Source of the DNA: Candidatus Marispirochaeta associata
GTDB lineage: Bacteria > Spirochaetota > Spirochaetia > JC444 > Marispirochaetaceae
NCBI GenBank assembly: GCA_001749745.1
Contig: JWTM01000186.1
Location: 1 to 64,000, forward strand
Reading direction: 5' to 3'
DNA length: 64,000 nucleotides
Under the pieces are notes generated by a model, which made no database searches, was not told the origin of the DNA, and saw nothing but the letters and a program-made list of their open reading frames with translations. Of the stretch, positions 9,922 to 18,081 are shown piece after piece (position 1 is the first letter of the stretch; the number at the start of each line of letters is the position of its first letter). A program made the position numbers and the translations under genes.

Positions 9922-10923
9922 CTACAAATGATCCTTCAGCTCATGGTAGGGGAAGAGTTGGTTGTACTCCATTAAGCCCGCCAGCGCGTAGTGCTGAACC
10001 TCGGCCCGGGTCTCTTCCAAGATCGCCACCGGATTAAGCCCGCCGATTACCACCGCCCCGCAGCTCCCCTCCTTGACGGGGATATTGTAGAGGTCCCGGG
10101 AGGGGCGTCCGATCTTGAGGAAGGCGCCCAGACCGATGGCCTTCAACTTCTGAGCCAGCGATTCGGTGAGATCATAACTTTCGGCCGGCAGTTCCCGGAA
10201 GCCGGCGCCTATACGGCCGTTGCCGTTGGCGATAGCGCCGAGGTAATCGGTCATCCGGGAACGGATAAAGAGCTGGAGCGGGTCTATACTGGTGCCGTCG
10301 TAGTTGATCAGTTCGGAGAACCCTGTGGGGAGCCCATTGGTAATCTCCAGGATGCCGCTAAATACGGAGCGGGTGGGGATTCCGTACTTGAGCAGGACGC
10401 CGTTAAGTGTTATCGAACAGACCGTGCAAAGCCCTACCATTCCTTGGGGAATTAGAAAATCATCCAATCGATCTCCCGGTCGAAGAAGAGATACCAGGGT
10501 CCCCATGGCATAGCCCTTATCGAATACCCGGGTGATCTTGTCCAAACGACTGATGAGCAGCGCTTTCTCCACCAGAGCCAGGTTTACCACCACAGTACCC
10601 CGCCGCAAGGCCAGATCGAAGTTCATTCGATAGGTCAGATTATCGATCTTGGTCGACATGTAGCCGACCCGGCTTAAGAGGGCGGAGGTCTTGATGCTGT
10701 TTCTGCCCTGCTCGGTTATGCTTCGCCCCCGCTTACCGTAGGATTCGGTCAGGCCCTCCTGGTCCAGCTGATTCAGATAGAGCCGCACGCTACGCTCGCT
10801 GATATCGCTCCCCGAATCGTTGAGGATTCTGGTAATCTGCCCGCTCCCTATGGGGCCCTCCTGCTCCGCCAGGAGGTTGAGGATGCGCTGCCTGTTCTGT
10901 TCGATCTTCTCGTCACGGCTCAT
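9922..10923 (-). CDS. nrpR: NrpR-type transcriptional regulator (winged helix plus DUF128)
   Basis: The 333-residue protein begins with a winged helix (RQRILNLLAEQEGPIGSGQITRIL, SERSVRLYLNQLDQEGL) of the kind found at the N-terminus of NrpR. One NrpR regulatory domain (DUF128/PF01995) follows from about residue 95 to the end, with LALVEKALLISRLDKI, SVFSGILEITNG and KEGSCGAVVIGGLNPVA. In methanogens NrpR represses nitrogen-assimilation genes and is released by 2-oxoglutarate; this is the bacterial form. It is divergent from a glutamate synthase gene, its likely target. The start at 10923 is preferred to longer in-frame options because TTGACC-17-CATAAT ends exactly 6 nt before this ATG, implying a leaderless mRNA. 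Confidence 0.85.
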   Translation of the reverse strand: MSRDEKIEQNRQRILNLLAEQEGPIGSGQITRILNDSGSDISERSVRLYLNQLDQEGLTESYGKRGRSITEQGRNSIKTSALLSRVGYMSTKIDNLTYRMNFDLALRRGTVVVNLALVEKALLISRLDKITRVFDKGYAMGTLVSLLRPGDRLDDFLIPQGMVGLCTVCSITLNGVLLKYGIPTRSVFSGILEITNGLPTGFSELINYDGTSIDPLQLFIRSRMTDYLGAIANGNGRIGAGFRELPAESYDLTESLAQKLKAIGLGAFLKIGRPSRDLYNIPVKEGSCGAVVIGGLNPVAILEETRAEVQHYALAGLMEYNQLFPYHELKDHL

Positions 10924-10929
10924 GGCGGC

Positions 10930-10958
10930 ATTATGGGCTATCCCCCGTAAGGGGTCAA
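10930..10958 (-). promoter_or_regulatory. Leaderless-type promoter of nrpR
   Basis: On the minus strand TTGACC (10953-10958), a 17-nt spacer and CATAAT (10930-10935) lead to the ATG at 10923 after only 6 nt. No Shine-Dalgarno fits that ATG. Confidence 0.65.
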
Positions 10959-10976
10959 CGTCCGGCAATCTTAGAA

Positions 10977-10992
10977 GCGGTAAAATTGCCGC
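10977..10992. promoter_or_regulatory. Palindrome, candidate NrpR operator 1
   Basis: GCGGTAA-AA-TTGCCGC is an inverted repeat with one mismatch between arms. It lies just upstream of the nrpR -35 box and shares its arm sequence with the palindrome at 11095-11110, which suggests one protein binds both. Confidence 0.45.
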
Positions 10993-11025
10993 ATAAATTG
11001 TTTCTATGGATAGTAAAAAATACCG

Positions 11026-11054
11026 TTGACAATAGGAATACGGCTCTATATGCT
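11026..11054 (+). promoter_or_regulatory. Sigma-70-type promoter of the glutamate synthase gene
   Basis: TTGACA (11026-11031), a 17-nt spacer and TATGCT (11049-11054) point to a start near 11061 and a leader of about 60 nt. TACCGTT (11021-11027) overlaps the -35 and recurs inverted as AACGGTA at 11070-11076. Confidence 0.65.
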
Positions 11055-11094
11055 GCTTAAATAATAGTAAACGGTATAAATTATTTATAAATAA

Positions 11095-11110
11095 CGGCAA
11101 GTAATTGCCG
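11095..11110. promoter_or_regulatory. Palindrome, candidate NrpR operator 2
   Basis: CGGCAA-GTAA-TTGCCG is a perfect inverted repeat ending one base before the AAGGAG ribosome site of the glutamate synthase gene. In DNA it could be an operator; in RNA it could fold and mask the ribosome site. Confidence 0.45.
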
Positions 11111-11123
11111 CAAGGAGCACTCT

Positions 11124-12764
11124 ATGTTGAATTGGCCGAAAACGAACGACGCCCTGGGAACGGTAAACCGGGGGAATCCGGTGGAATCCGGACTGTGTAC
11201 CCTCTGTCGCGCGGATTGTAAGGGTAAATGTGAAACCTGGCTCTCCTGTCTGCTCGGCAGGAAGCTCCTCTATCCCCGGGATTACGCCAAGACCACCGCC
11301 GGGGCGAACCATTTCGTAAGCGTCGGCGTCGGGTACCACTCTTTGAGAATCCAGGGCTACGCCTACGGTGCGAAAGGGCTTCCTTCAGGGCTCTCCTCGA
11401 GTCCGGACGACTGCATCTTTCCCAACGTCAACATAGAGAGTAGCTTCGGAGGGGAGATCAAGACTAAATCGCGAATGCCGATCATGACCGGCGCCCTGGG
11501 CTCGACCTTCATCGCCGCCCACTACTGGGACTCCTTCGCCGCCGGAGCCGCCCTCTGCGGCATCCCCATCGTGGTGGGAGAGAATGTGGTCGGCGTCGAC
11601 CGGGAATCGGTCCTGAAGGATGGGCGTATCGTCTCGGCCCCGGAGCTGGACCGACGGATCGAGGTCTTTAAGCGCTATAGCGACGGCTATGGGGCGGTAA
11701 TCGTGCAGATGAACGTGGAGGACACCCGTAACGGCGTGGCCGAGTATCTGATCGAGAAGTACGGCGACGAGGTCATCATCGAGCTGAAATGGGGCCAGGG
11801 GGCCAAGGATATCGGCGGCGAGATCCAGGTCACCGATCTGGACTATGCCAAGTTCCTGAAGGACCGGGGCTATGTGGTCGATCCCGATCCCTACGATCCG
11901 ACCGTGCAGGAGGCCTTCAAGCACCGGGCTATCGAATCCTTCGCCCGCCACAGTCGGCTGGGGGCGACCGATATCGCTTCCGCCGAGGCCTTAGAGAAGG
12001 CCTTCAAGGATTCGGTCGACTATCTGCGGAAGATCGGCTATAAGCGCATCTCCCTCAAGACCGGCGCCTACGGGCTGGAAGCATTGGCTATGGCGATTCG
12101 CTACAGCTCCGACTGCGGTCTGGACCTTTTGACTATCGACGGCGCCGGCGGCGGCACCGGCATGAGCCCCTGGAATATGATGCAGCACTGGGGCATGCCG
12201 TCGCTGAATCTCCACGCCAAGACCTATGAGTTCTGTAAGCTCCTCGAGGATCAGGGGAAGCCGGTCCCGGATATCTCTTTAGCCGGCGGCTTCGCCCGGG
12301 AGGACCATATCTTCAAGGCCCTGGCCATCGGCGCGCCCTACGTGAAGCAGGTCTGCATGGGCCGGGCCCCGATGATCCCCGGCTACCTGGGGAGCAACAT
12401 TCAGGGCACCTTCCAGCCGGAGAACCGCCCCGCTCTGCATGGACACTGGGAGGAGCTCCCCGCCTCGGTCAAGTCGGTGGGAACCTATCCGGAAGAGATC
12501 TTCGCCGGCTGGGAGTCGGTCAAGAACAAGATCGGCCCGGAGGAGATGAAGAGCATCCCCTTCGGCGCGGTCGCCATGTACGGCTACGCCGACAAACTGG
12601 CCTGCGGCCTGCAGCAGCTGATGGCCGGCGCCCGGAAGTTCAGCTTACCAGAGATCTCCCGGGACGACCTGGTTTCCGCTAATCGCGAGACCGCCGAGGA
12701 GACCGGCATCCCCTACATGGCCGATGCTCTGAACGATCAGGCCATGGCGATTTTGAAGAAGTAG
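11124..12764 (+). CDS. FMN-dependent glutamate synthase-type protein (GltS domain alone)
   Basis: The protein (546 residues) contains the FMN/synthase barrel of glutamate synthase (GPIMTGALGS-like region near residue 122, KTGAYGLEALAMAIRYSSDCGLDLLTIDGAGGGTGMSPW near 310-350, then LAGGFAREDHIFKALAIGAPYVKQVCMGRA). The N-terminal glutaminase domain of bacterial GltB is missing, as in archaeal-type enzymes, so ammonia must come free or from a partner. A cysteine cluster near the N-terminus (CTLCRADCKGKC) may bind iron-sulfur. The expected reaction is 2-oxoglutarate plus nitrogen donor to glutamate, cytoplasmic. It is divergent from nrpR and has an AAGGAG site with 6 nt spacing, so nitrogen control is likely. 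Family annotation is safe; the physiological nitrogen donor is not known. Confidence 0.88.
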   Translation: MLNWPKTNDALGTVNRGNPVESGLCTLCRADCKGKCETWLSCLLGRKLLYPRDYAKTTAGANHFVSVGVGYHSLRIQGYAYGAKGLPSGLSSSPDDCIFPNVNIESSFGGEIKTKSRMPIMTGALGSTFIAAHYWDSFAAGAALCGIPIVVGENVVGVDRESVLKDGRIVSAPELDRRIEVFKRYSDGYGAVIVQMNVEDTRNGVAEYLIEKYGDEVIIELKWGQGAKDIGGEIQVTDLDYAKFLKDRGYVVDPDPYDPTVQEAFKHRAIESFARHSRLGATDIASAEALEKAFKDSVDYLRKIGYKRISLKTGAYGLEALAMAIRYSSDCGLDLLTIDGAGGGTGMSPWNMMQHWGMPSLNLHAKTYEFCKLLEDQGKPVPDISLAGGFAREDHIFKALAIGAPYVKQVCMGRAPMIPGYLGSNIQGTFQPENRPALHGHWEELPASVKSVGTYPEEIFAGWESVKNKIGPEEMKSIPFGAVAMYGYADKLACGLQQLMAGARKFSLPEISRDDLVSANRETAEETGIPYMADALNDQAMAILKK

Positions 12765-12773
12765 AGCGAGCCT

Positions 12774-12810
12774 CCTCCTCCGGGGCGATTCCCGGGGGAG
12801 GTTTGGTTTA
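12774..12810 (+). terminator. Rho-independent-like terminator after glutamate synthase
   Basis: An 11-bp stem (12774-12784 with 12791-12801, one G-U pair, six-base loop) is followed by TTTGGTTTA. It lies between convergent genes and could act on both, although the T tract is weak. Confidence 0.55.
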
Positions 12811-13593
12811 GCTCTTCATGCGTCGGTATTCGCTGGCGCTCACGCCAGTGCGCGCCTTGAAGCGCCGGGCGAAGGCCGGGTAGTCCGGATATCCGACGGA
12901 GGCGGCCACCTCGCGCACCGGGTAATCGGTTTCCGCCAGCAATCTCCCGGCCGTCTTCATCCGGTAGTCAATTAAATAATTTATGAGGGTCGTTCCCATT
13001 TGACGGTGGAACAAGGAGGAGAAATAGGAACGGTCCAGTCCTATATGTCGGGTAACTGTTTCAACGTCGATCTCCCGCATATAGTTACGGTGGATAAACT
13101 CCACTGCCGCGGCGGTATAGTCGGGATCTTTCCCTCCCGGTAGAATTGACTTCTCACCGACGAGTTCCCCGACTATCAGCTGCAGATAACCGGTGGCGCG
13201 GCGGACGCTTCCCGCGCTTCGCTGTGAAAGCTCTTGTATGAGTTCCGTAAACCAGAATCCCACTACATCTTGATTCTCCGCTCGGTAGAACCCGGGCTGA
13301 ACGCCGCAGAGATCCCCGGAAGAGTCGAAGCCTATCCAGCAGTACTCCCAGGGGCTGCGCCGGTCTGCCGAGTAGCGCATACGCCTACCCGGCGGATAGA
13401 TGAACGCCTCCCCGGCTCCGAGGAGTTTGCCGCCCTCGACCCGGCCCTTGCCGCGGATAATGAAATGGAGCAGATAGTGGTTGCGAATGCCCCGGTGTTC
13501 ATGGGCCGGCTTGCAAGCCTGCCGTCCCGCATAACGCAGGCTGAGCGCGCTAACTGAGGGGGAGGGGGCATAATACTCGCTAAACTCCTCCAT
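12808..13593 (-). CDS. AraC-family transcriptional regulator of the adjacent GH4 gene
   Basis: This 261-residue protein has an N-terminal cupin-like sensor domain (HEHRGIRNHYLLHFIIRGKGR, GEAFIYPPGRRMRYSAD) and a C-terminal pair of helix-turn-helix motifs (VETVTRHIGLDRSYFSSLFHRQMG and VREVAASVGYPDYPAFARRFKARTGVSASEYR). It is divergent from the GH4 glycosidase, with 94 bp between starts, so it probably senses the matching sugar and activates that gene. The ATG has no Shine-Dalgarno, but an extended -10 box (TGATAAAAT) ends 6 nt before it, so the message may be leaderless. Metabolite identity cannot be read from the sequence. Confidence 0.9.
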   Translation of the reverse strand: MEEFSEYYAPSPSVSALSLRYAGRQACKPAHEHRGIRNHYLLHFIIRGKGRVEGGKLLGAGEAFIYPPGRRMRYSADRRSPWEYCWIGFDSSGDLCGVQPGFYRAENQDVVGFWFTELIQELSQRSAGSVRRATGYLQLIVGELVGEKSILPGGKDPDYTAAAVEFIHRNYMREIDVETVTRHIGLDRSYFSSLFHRQMGTTLINYLIDYRMKTAGRLLAETDYPVREVAASVGYPDYPAFARRFKARTGVSASEYRRMKS

Positions 13594-13599
13594 GCCGAC

Positions 13600-13608
13600 A
13601 TTTTATCA
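13600..13608 (-). promoter_or_regulatory. Extended -10 promoter of the AraC gene, leaderless type
   Basis: On the minus strand TG-A-TAAAAT (13600-13608) ends 6 nt before the ATG at 13593. Confidence 0.5.
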
Positions 13609-13648
13609 TATTATGACGACAAAAGGCGCTATTAAGTGGTGGATTAAA

Positions 13649-13657
13649 TGCTAAAAT
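13649..13657 (+). promoter_or_regulatory. Extended -10 promoter of the GH4 gene
   Basis: TG-C-TAAAAT precedes melA with a leader of roughly 24 nt that holds an AGGAGAGG site. It mirrors the TG-A-TAAAAT box of the divergent AraC gene. No clear -35 is seen, which fits activator dependence. Confidence 0.5.
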
Positions 13658-13687
13658 AGAACAAATTGCGATACAGGAGAGGACCCC

Positions 13688-15025
13688 ATGACCAAGATCA
13701 CCTTTCTCGGCGCCGGCAGCACCATATTCGCCAAGAACATAATCGGCGATATCTTCTTAACCCCCGCTCTGCAGGAGAGTCAGATCGCCCTCTACGATAT
13801 AGATCCCGTACGCTTGGAAGAGTCGCGGCTGATGGTGGATACCTTGAACACCTCCATCAACGCCGGACGGGCGATCGTCACCGCCCACCTGGGGGAGGAG
13901 AACCGCCGCGAAGCCCTCAAGGATGCGAACTACATCGTCAACGCGATCCAGGTAGGCGGTTACCGACCCTCGACGGTGATCGACTTCGAGATCCCGAAGC
14001 GCTACGGCCTGCGTCAGACCATCGGCGACACCCTGGGAATCGGCGGGATCTTCCGCGGGTTGCGGACCATTCCGGTAATGCTCGATTTTGCCGCCGATAT
14101 CGAGGCGGTCTGCCCCGAGGCATGGTTCCTGAACTACACCAATCCCATGGCGATCCTCACCGGCGCTATGCTGAAAGCGACGCAGGTAAAGAGTGTCGGA
14201 CTCTGTCATTCGGTTCAGGTTTGCGTCCCCGATCTGTTGAAGCTCCTCGACTTCGAAATCGACGCGGCCGAGACCCAGTGGAAGATTTACGGCATCAACC
14301 ACATGGCCTGGCTGCTGGAGCTGACCCATCGGGGAGAAGATCTCTACCCGAAGGTTCGAAACCGCGCAGCGGAACTCAACCGTAAGGCCCGCGAGGAGGG
14401 CGCCGAGAAACACGAGGACATGGTGCGCCTGGAGATGATGCGTCACTTCGGCTACTACCTTACCGAATCATCGGAGCACAACGCCGAGTATACCCCCTAC
14501 TGGATAAAATCCTCCCAGCCAGATCTGACGACTGAGTTCAACATACCGCTGGACGAGTATCCCCGGCGCTGCGAGGAACAGATCGCCGGCTGGGCGGAGC
14601 AGAAGCGGGAGATCCTTTCCGCCTCTTCCCTGGAACATGCGCGGACCCACGAGTACGGAGCGCGGATTATCGAAGGTCTGGCAACAGGGGAGGTATTCAG
14701 TTTCCACGGTAATCTGCTCAATCGCGGACTGATCCCCAACCTGCCTGCGGAAGCGGTGGTCGAGGTACCCTGTATCGCCGACAGGAACGGAATACAGGGG
14801 GTATACGCCGGATCCCTGCCGCCCCAATGCGCTGCGCTCAACATGACCAATATCAACGTACAGCTTCTGACCATTGATGCGGCGTTGCAGCGCTCCCGTG
14901 AGTTGGTCTACCAGGCCGCGTACCTCGACCCCCACACCGCGGCGGATTTGAATCTGGATCAGATCCGAAACCTCTGCGACGAGCTGATCGATGCCCATGG
15001 GGAGATGTTGCCGGTATTGAAATGA
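13688..15025 (+). CDS. melA: GH4 alpha-galactosidase (MelA-type, NAD and metal dependent)
   Basis: The 445-residue cytoplasmic enzyme belongs to glycoside hydrolase family 4, which cleaves glycosides by an NAD-assisted redox and elimination route. It starts with the dinucleotide loop KITFLGAGSTIFAKN and shows NYTNPMAILTGAM near residue 150, the metal-binding GLCHSVQ near residue 178, and INHMAW near residue 203. The CHS motif and overall length match MelA-type alpha-galactosidases rather than 6-phospho-glucosidases. Alpha-glucosidase or alpha-galacturonidase activity remains possible, because GH4 substrates change with few residues. It is transcribed alone, divergent from the AraC regulator, with an ACAGGAGAGG ribosome site. 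Confidence 0.88.
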   Translation: MTKITFLGAGSTIFAKNIIGDIFLTPALQESQIALYDIDPVRLEESRLMVDTLNTSINAGRAIVTAHLGEENRREALKDANYIVNAIQVGGYRPSTVIDFEIPKRYGLRQTIGDTLGIGGIFRGLRTIPVMLDFAADIEAVCPEAWFLNYTNPMAILTGAMLKATQVKSVGLCHSVQVCVPDLLKLLDFEIDAAETQWKIYGINHMAWLLELTHRGEDLYPKVRNRAAELNRKAREEGAEKHEDMVRLEMMRHFGYYLTESSEHNAEYTPYWIKSSQPDLTTEFNIPLDEYPRRCEEQIAGWAEQKREILSASSLEHARTHEYGARIIEGLATGEVFSFHGNLLNRGLIPNLPAEAVVEVPCIADRNGIQGVYAGSLPPQCAALNMTNINVQLLTIDAALQRSRELVYQAAYLDPHTAADLNLDQIRNLCDELIDAHGEMLPVLK

Positions 15026-15056
15026 CGGGGGGTTGAAAGAGCAAAACGGGGTTCGT

Positions 15057-15662
15057 TTAGGCCTGCTCTCGGCTATCGAACACCTCGCTCAAGGGAATCG
15101 TCAAACCGCTTAGCAGTCGGCATTCGATTTTATCCTGATTCTTATATTCCAAGGCGGGAGCGTATTTGCCCATAGCCTGGTCGAAGATATGGATTTCTAT
15201 CACCCCCTCTTCGGGGTAGACGATCCAGTACTCCTTCACGCCGTGGCGCTGATAGAGCTCGTATTTGATCTTGAGGTCCTTATGGGTGGTCGAGGGGGAG
15301 AGGATTTCGACTAAGAGATCCGGCGCGCCGTAGCACCCCCTATCGTTCAGTTTCTCTTTGTCGCAGACGACGATCAGATCGGGTTGCACTACGGTGTACT
15401 GTTCCTTCGGATTGTCGACCAGATGAATCGGAGAGGGGAGGCGGACGTCCAGCGGGGCAAGCAGCATCTCGCAGGATTGATCCTTTAAAAAGGCGTGTAT
15501 AAGAAATCCGAGATTCCGCGAAATAGCCTGGTGCCGATAGGTCGGCGCCGGGGACATGGCGTAGGCCACGCCGTCGATAATCTCCCAGCGCTCGTCGTCC
15601 GGCCAGGTTAGATAGTCGGCGTATGTGTACTTTGTATCCGCCCTCTCGGTAGGTCTCGGCAT
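15057..15662 (-). CDS. Uma2-family (DUF820) putative restriction endonuclease-like protein
   Basis: The 201-residue protein matches the Uma2/DUF820 family, which has a PD-(D/E)XK nuclease fold. Candidate active-site residues are the Glu in WEIIDGVAYAMSPAP (near residue 27), the Asp in VVQPDLIVV (near 94), the Glu in LLVEILSPST (near 117) and the following Lys-rich helix. Family members are common in many copies in some bacteria, and their biological role is not settled. It stands alone, convergent with melA. A perfect TATAAT lies 6 nt before the ATG and there is no Shine-Dalgarno, so the transcript is probably leaderless. Confidence 0.88.
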   Translation of the reverse strand: MPRPTERADTKYTYADYLTWPDDERWEIIDGVAYAMSPAPTYRHQAISRNLGFLIHAFLKDQSCEMLLAPLDVRLPSPIHLVDNPKEQYTVVQPDLIVVCDKEKLNDRGCYGAPDLLVEILSPSTTHKDLKIKYELYQRHGVKEYWIVYPEEGVIEIHIFDQAMGKYAPALEYKNQDKIECRLLSGLTIPLSEVFDSREQA

Positions 15663-15668
15663 ATGACC

Positions 15669-15674
15669 ATTATA
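15669..15674 (-). promoter_or_regulatory. -10 box of the Uma2 gene, leaderless type
   Basis: TATAAT on the minus strand ends 6 nt before the ATG at 15662. The -35 region is weak. Confidence 0.5.
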
Positions 15675-15765
15675 CTTGATTTGGCATCATAATTCCACGC
15701 TCAGAATTCTTCAGGCTACCAGAACACATTCTATTCGGGTAAGATAGCGGATCAGGAGGCCCCCT

Positions 15766-16518
15766 ATTCGCACCCTCATCGCCCGGGGAGACCGGGCCGA
15801 GATTTACAAGACCGACGCAAACGACGCCTTAAAGCTCTTCTTTCCCGGCCACAGTCTGGTCAGTGCGACCGAGGAGTACGAGAAGACCGCCTGGGCGCAC
15901 CGGGTCTACCCCAAAGCGCCCTGGATGCAGTCCCCCGCCCAAAACGAGGGCCGGATCAGCCTGACCATGGAGTTGATCCGGGGAAGGCCGCTCAGAGTCG
16001 GGATAAGAGGGACGGATATTCGGGAGGCTGGAATGAGCCTGGGGATGATGCACCGGGATCTCCATATTCGCCCCTCCGAGGGGCTGCCTCGGGCGGGGAG
16101 TATCTACGAGCCGGCGTTGCGGGAACTCCCGGGGCTTGCCCCGGAGCTGCGGGAACGGACGCTGGTCTGGCTCCGGGGCCGTCGGGACGACCGCCTCTGT
16201 CACGGCGCATTTTATCCGGGGAACGTGCTGGTAACGCGCAGCGAGTGGCGGCTGATCAGTTGGCGGCGGGCCTTCGCCGGGGATCCGCTCTGCGATATCG
16301 CCCGCACCCTCACTCGCCTGGGACGCTACAGTCGGCTCCGGCGCTGGTATCTCACGGGCTACTTCGGGAAAGAGCCTATCCCTGAGGAGGAGCTGCAACG
16401 CTGGTCCTGCCTGAACGAGGTAGCGGAACTCTATGCCTCCGGCCATTACAATCCCCTGAAATCCATGATCTTGCGGCGACGGCTCGCTTCTATTTACCAA
16501 TCTCCGGCGAGCGGGTAG
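15766..16518 (+). CDS. Phosphotransferase-fold (APH/choline-kinase type) protein, ATT start, catalytic residues lost
   Basis: This gene encodes about 250 residues and apparently begins with ATT at 15766. A TAG closes the frame at 15745, no ATG, GTG or TTG occurs until 15925, and AGGAGG (15754-15759) sits 6 nt before the ATT. The added N-terminus (RTLIARGDRAEIYKTDAND, then ALKLFFPG) is the expected glycine-loop and ATP-lysine region of aminoglycoside-phosphotransferase-like kinases, which supports the early start. The catalytic motif HGDxxxxN reads HGAFYPGN (A148 for Asp) and the metal-binding IDW reads ISW (S165 for Asp). Both catalytic aspartates are therefore lost and the protein is probably a pseudokinase. 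GDPLCDIARTL, typical of the fold, follows. Partner and role are unknown. Confidence 0.72.
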   Translation: MRTLIARGDRAEIYKTDANDALKLFFPGHSLVSATEEYEKTAWAHRVYPKAPWMQSPAQNEGRISLTMELIRGRPLRVGIRGTDIREAGMSLGMMHRDLHIRPSEGLPRAGSIYEPALRELPGLAPELRERTLVWLRGRRDDRLCHGAFYPGNVLVTRSEWRLISWRRAFAGDPLCDIARTLTRLGRYSRLRRWYLTGYFGKEPIPEEELQRWSCLNEVAELYASGHYNPLKSMILRRRLASIYQSPASG

Positions 16519-16521
16519 TAT
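16493..16521 (+). promoter_or_regulatory. Leaderless-type promoter of the sensor kinase gene
   Basis: TTTACC (16493-16498), a 17-nt spacer and TAGTAT (16516-16521) end 6 nt before the GTG at 16528. The promoter lies inside the 3' end of the preceding gene. Confidence 0.55.
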
Positions 16522-16527
16522 GTCGGC

Positions 16528-18072
16528 GTGTTTCTGCGCCGAATCCTGATCAGCTTTCAACTTCTATTTTTTCTCTGCCTACCGATAGCCGCCGATATCG
16601 ACCGCGTGCTTAAGGTCCGCGGCGACAGCTACTATCCCCCCTTCGAGTTTCTGAACGAAGAGGGCGATGCCGACGGATTCAACGTAGAGCTCCTGCGGGC
16701 CGTAGCGGAAGAGATGGGCCTCGAGATTGAAATCAACCTCGGTCCCTGGACCGAGGTGCGCGGGGATATCGAGTCGGGCAAAATCGATATGCTGATGGGG
16801 ATGTTCTATTCCGAGAGCCGCGACCGATTGGTCGATTTCTCTACTCCCCACAGCGTAATCTCGCATACGGTATTCGTTCCCCGGGGGAGTTCCATCACGG
16901 ACATCGAGGATCTGAGAGCTAAGGAGATCCTGGTGCAGGAGGGGGATATCGTCCACGATTATCTCCTCGAGAATCATTTGTCCGACCACCTCGTTCCCGT
17001 AGCCGATCAGAAGGAAGCGCTGCAACTGCTCAACCGCGGCTACCACGATGCCGCGTTTCTCTCTAAATTGCAGGGGCTCTATTTTCTTGAAGAGTTGAGC
17101 CTCGACAAGGTTAAAACCATAGAGGCGACCTTGATACCCGAACGCTACTGCTTCGCCGTCCGGGAGGGTGATGCGGAACTGCAGGCTCTGTTGAACGAGG
17201 GCTTGAACATTATCAAGATAAACGGCACCTACGAGAGAATCTACGACCGCTGGTTCGGCGTGCTCGAACGGCGTGATCTCTACCACCGGTTCCAGCGCAT
17301 CATCCTTAGTAGTGCGGTCGCGATCCTGGTGGCGACCGCGTTCCTGCTAATCTGGAACTGGAGTATGCGGATTACCGTCCGGCGCCGTACCCGGGATTTG
17401 CAGGAGGAGATTGTCCAGCGCAGGCACATAGAGGAGCAGCTGGCGAGTTCCCTGAAGGAGAAAGAGGTGCTCTTGAGCGAGATACATCACCGCGTTAAGA
17501 ACAACCTGCAGATTATCAACAGCCTGCTGGAGCTGCAGCGCAACAGCCTCGAGGATACTGAGATGGACCAGATTCTCCGGGCCAGTCAGGGACGCATCCG
17601 TTCCATGGCCATTGTGCACGAACAACTCTACGGCGGACAGAGCTTCAGCTCTATCAGTCTGCTTAGTTATTTGACTGAACTGACCGATTCCATCTATCCG
17701 GCGTTTTTAGGTGATAAGGGAAGAATCGAATTGGCGCGGGATCTCGAGGATACCGCCATCGATATCGACAAGGCGATCCCTCTGGGTCTGATCGTTTCCG
17801 AGATAATAACCAACAGCTTCCAGCACGCCTTTCCCGCCGATCAGGGCGGTCGTATTCTGGTGCACACCCGGCTGGTCGATTCCTCCCTCCGGCTTGAACT
17901 GAGCGATAACGGGATCGGCAAAAATGCCGAAGAACCGGGTGATGATCAGGCCGCGAACGGCTCCCTCGGTAGCCAGCTGATCGAGGCCCTAGTGCAGCAG
18001 CTGAACGGCAGGATGGAACTCTCCTTTTGCGACGGGACCGCCTACATGATCGAGATCCCCCTAAAGAATTAA
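16528..18072 (+). CDS. Sensor histidine kinase with periplasmic SBP_bac_3 sensor domain
   Basis: The 514-residue protein has an N-terminal signal or membrane helix (ILISFQLLFFLCLPIAAD) and then a family-3 solute-binding domain (YYPPFEFLNEEGDADGFNVELLRAVAEEMG, GMFYSESRDRLVDFSTPH) outside the membrane. A transmembrane helix follows near residues 258-276, then a HisKA_2 domain with the phospho-acceptor in [21 protein letters not shown] near residue 322. It ends with an ATPase domain (IPLGLIVSEIITNSFQHAFP, LELSDNGIG). It should sense an amino-acid-like or other small solute. No response regulator gene is adjacent. The start codon is GTG, with a -10 box 6 nt upstream and no Shine-Dalgarno. Confidence 0.9.
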   Translation: MFLRRILISFQLLFFLCLPIAADIDRVLKVRGDSYYPPFEFLNEEGDADGFNVELLRAVAEEMGLEIEINLGPWTEVRGDIESGKIDMLMGMFYSESRDRLVDFSTPHSVISHTVFVPRGSSITDIEDLRAKEILVQEGDIVHDYLLENHLSDHLVPVADQKEALQLLNRGYHDAAFLSKLQGLYFLEELSLDKVKTIEATLIPERYCFAVREGDAELQALLNEGLNIIKINGTYERIYDRWFGVLERRDLYHRFQRIILSSAVAILVATAFLLIWNWSMRITVRRRTRDLQEEIVQRRHIEEQLASSLKEKEVLLSEIHHRVKNNLQIINSLLELQRNSLEDTEMDQILRASQGRIRSMAIVHEQLYGGQSFSSISLLSYLTELTDSIYPAFLGDKGRIELARDLEDTAIDIDKAIPLGLIVSEIITNSFQHAFPADQGGRILVHTRLVDSSLRLELSDNGIGKNAEEPGDDQAANGSLGSQLIEALVQQLNGRMELSFCDGTAYMIEIPLKN

Positions 18073-18081
18073 TACTCTCTC

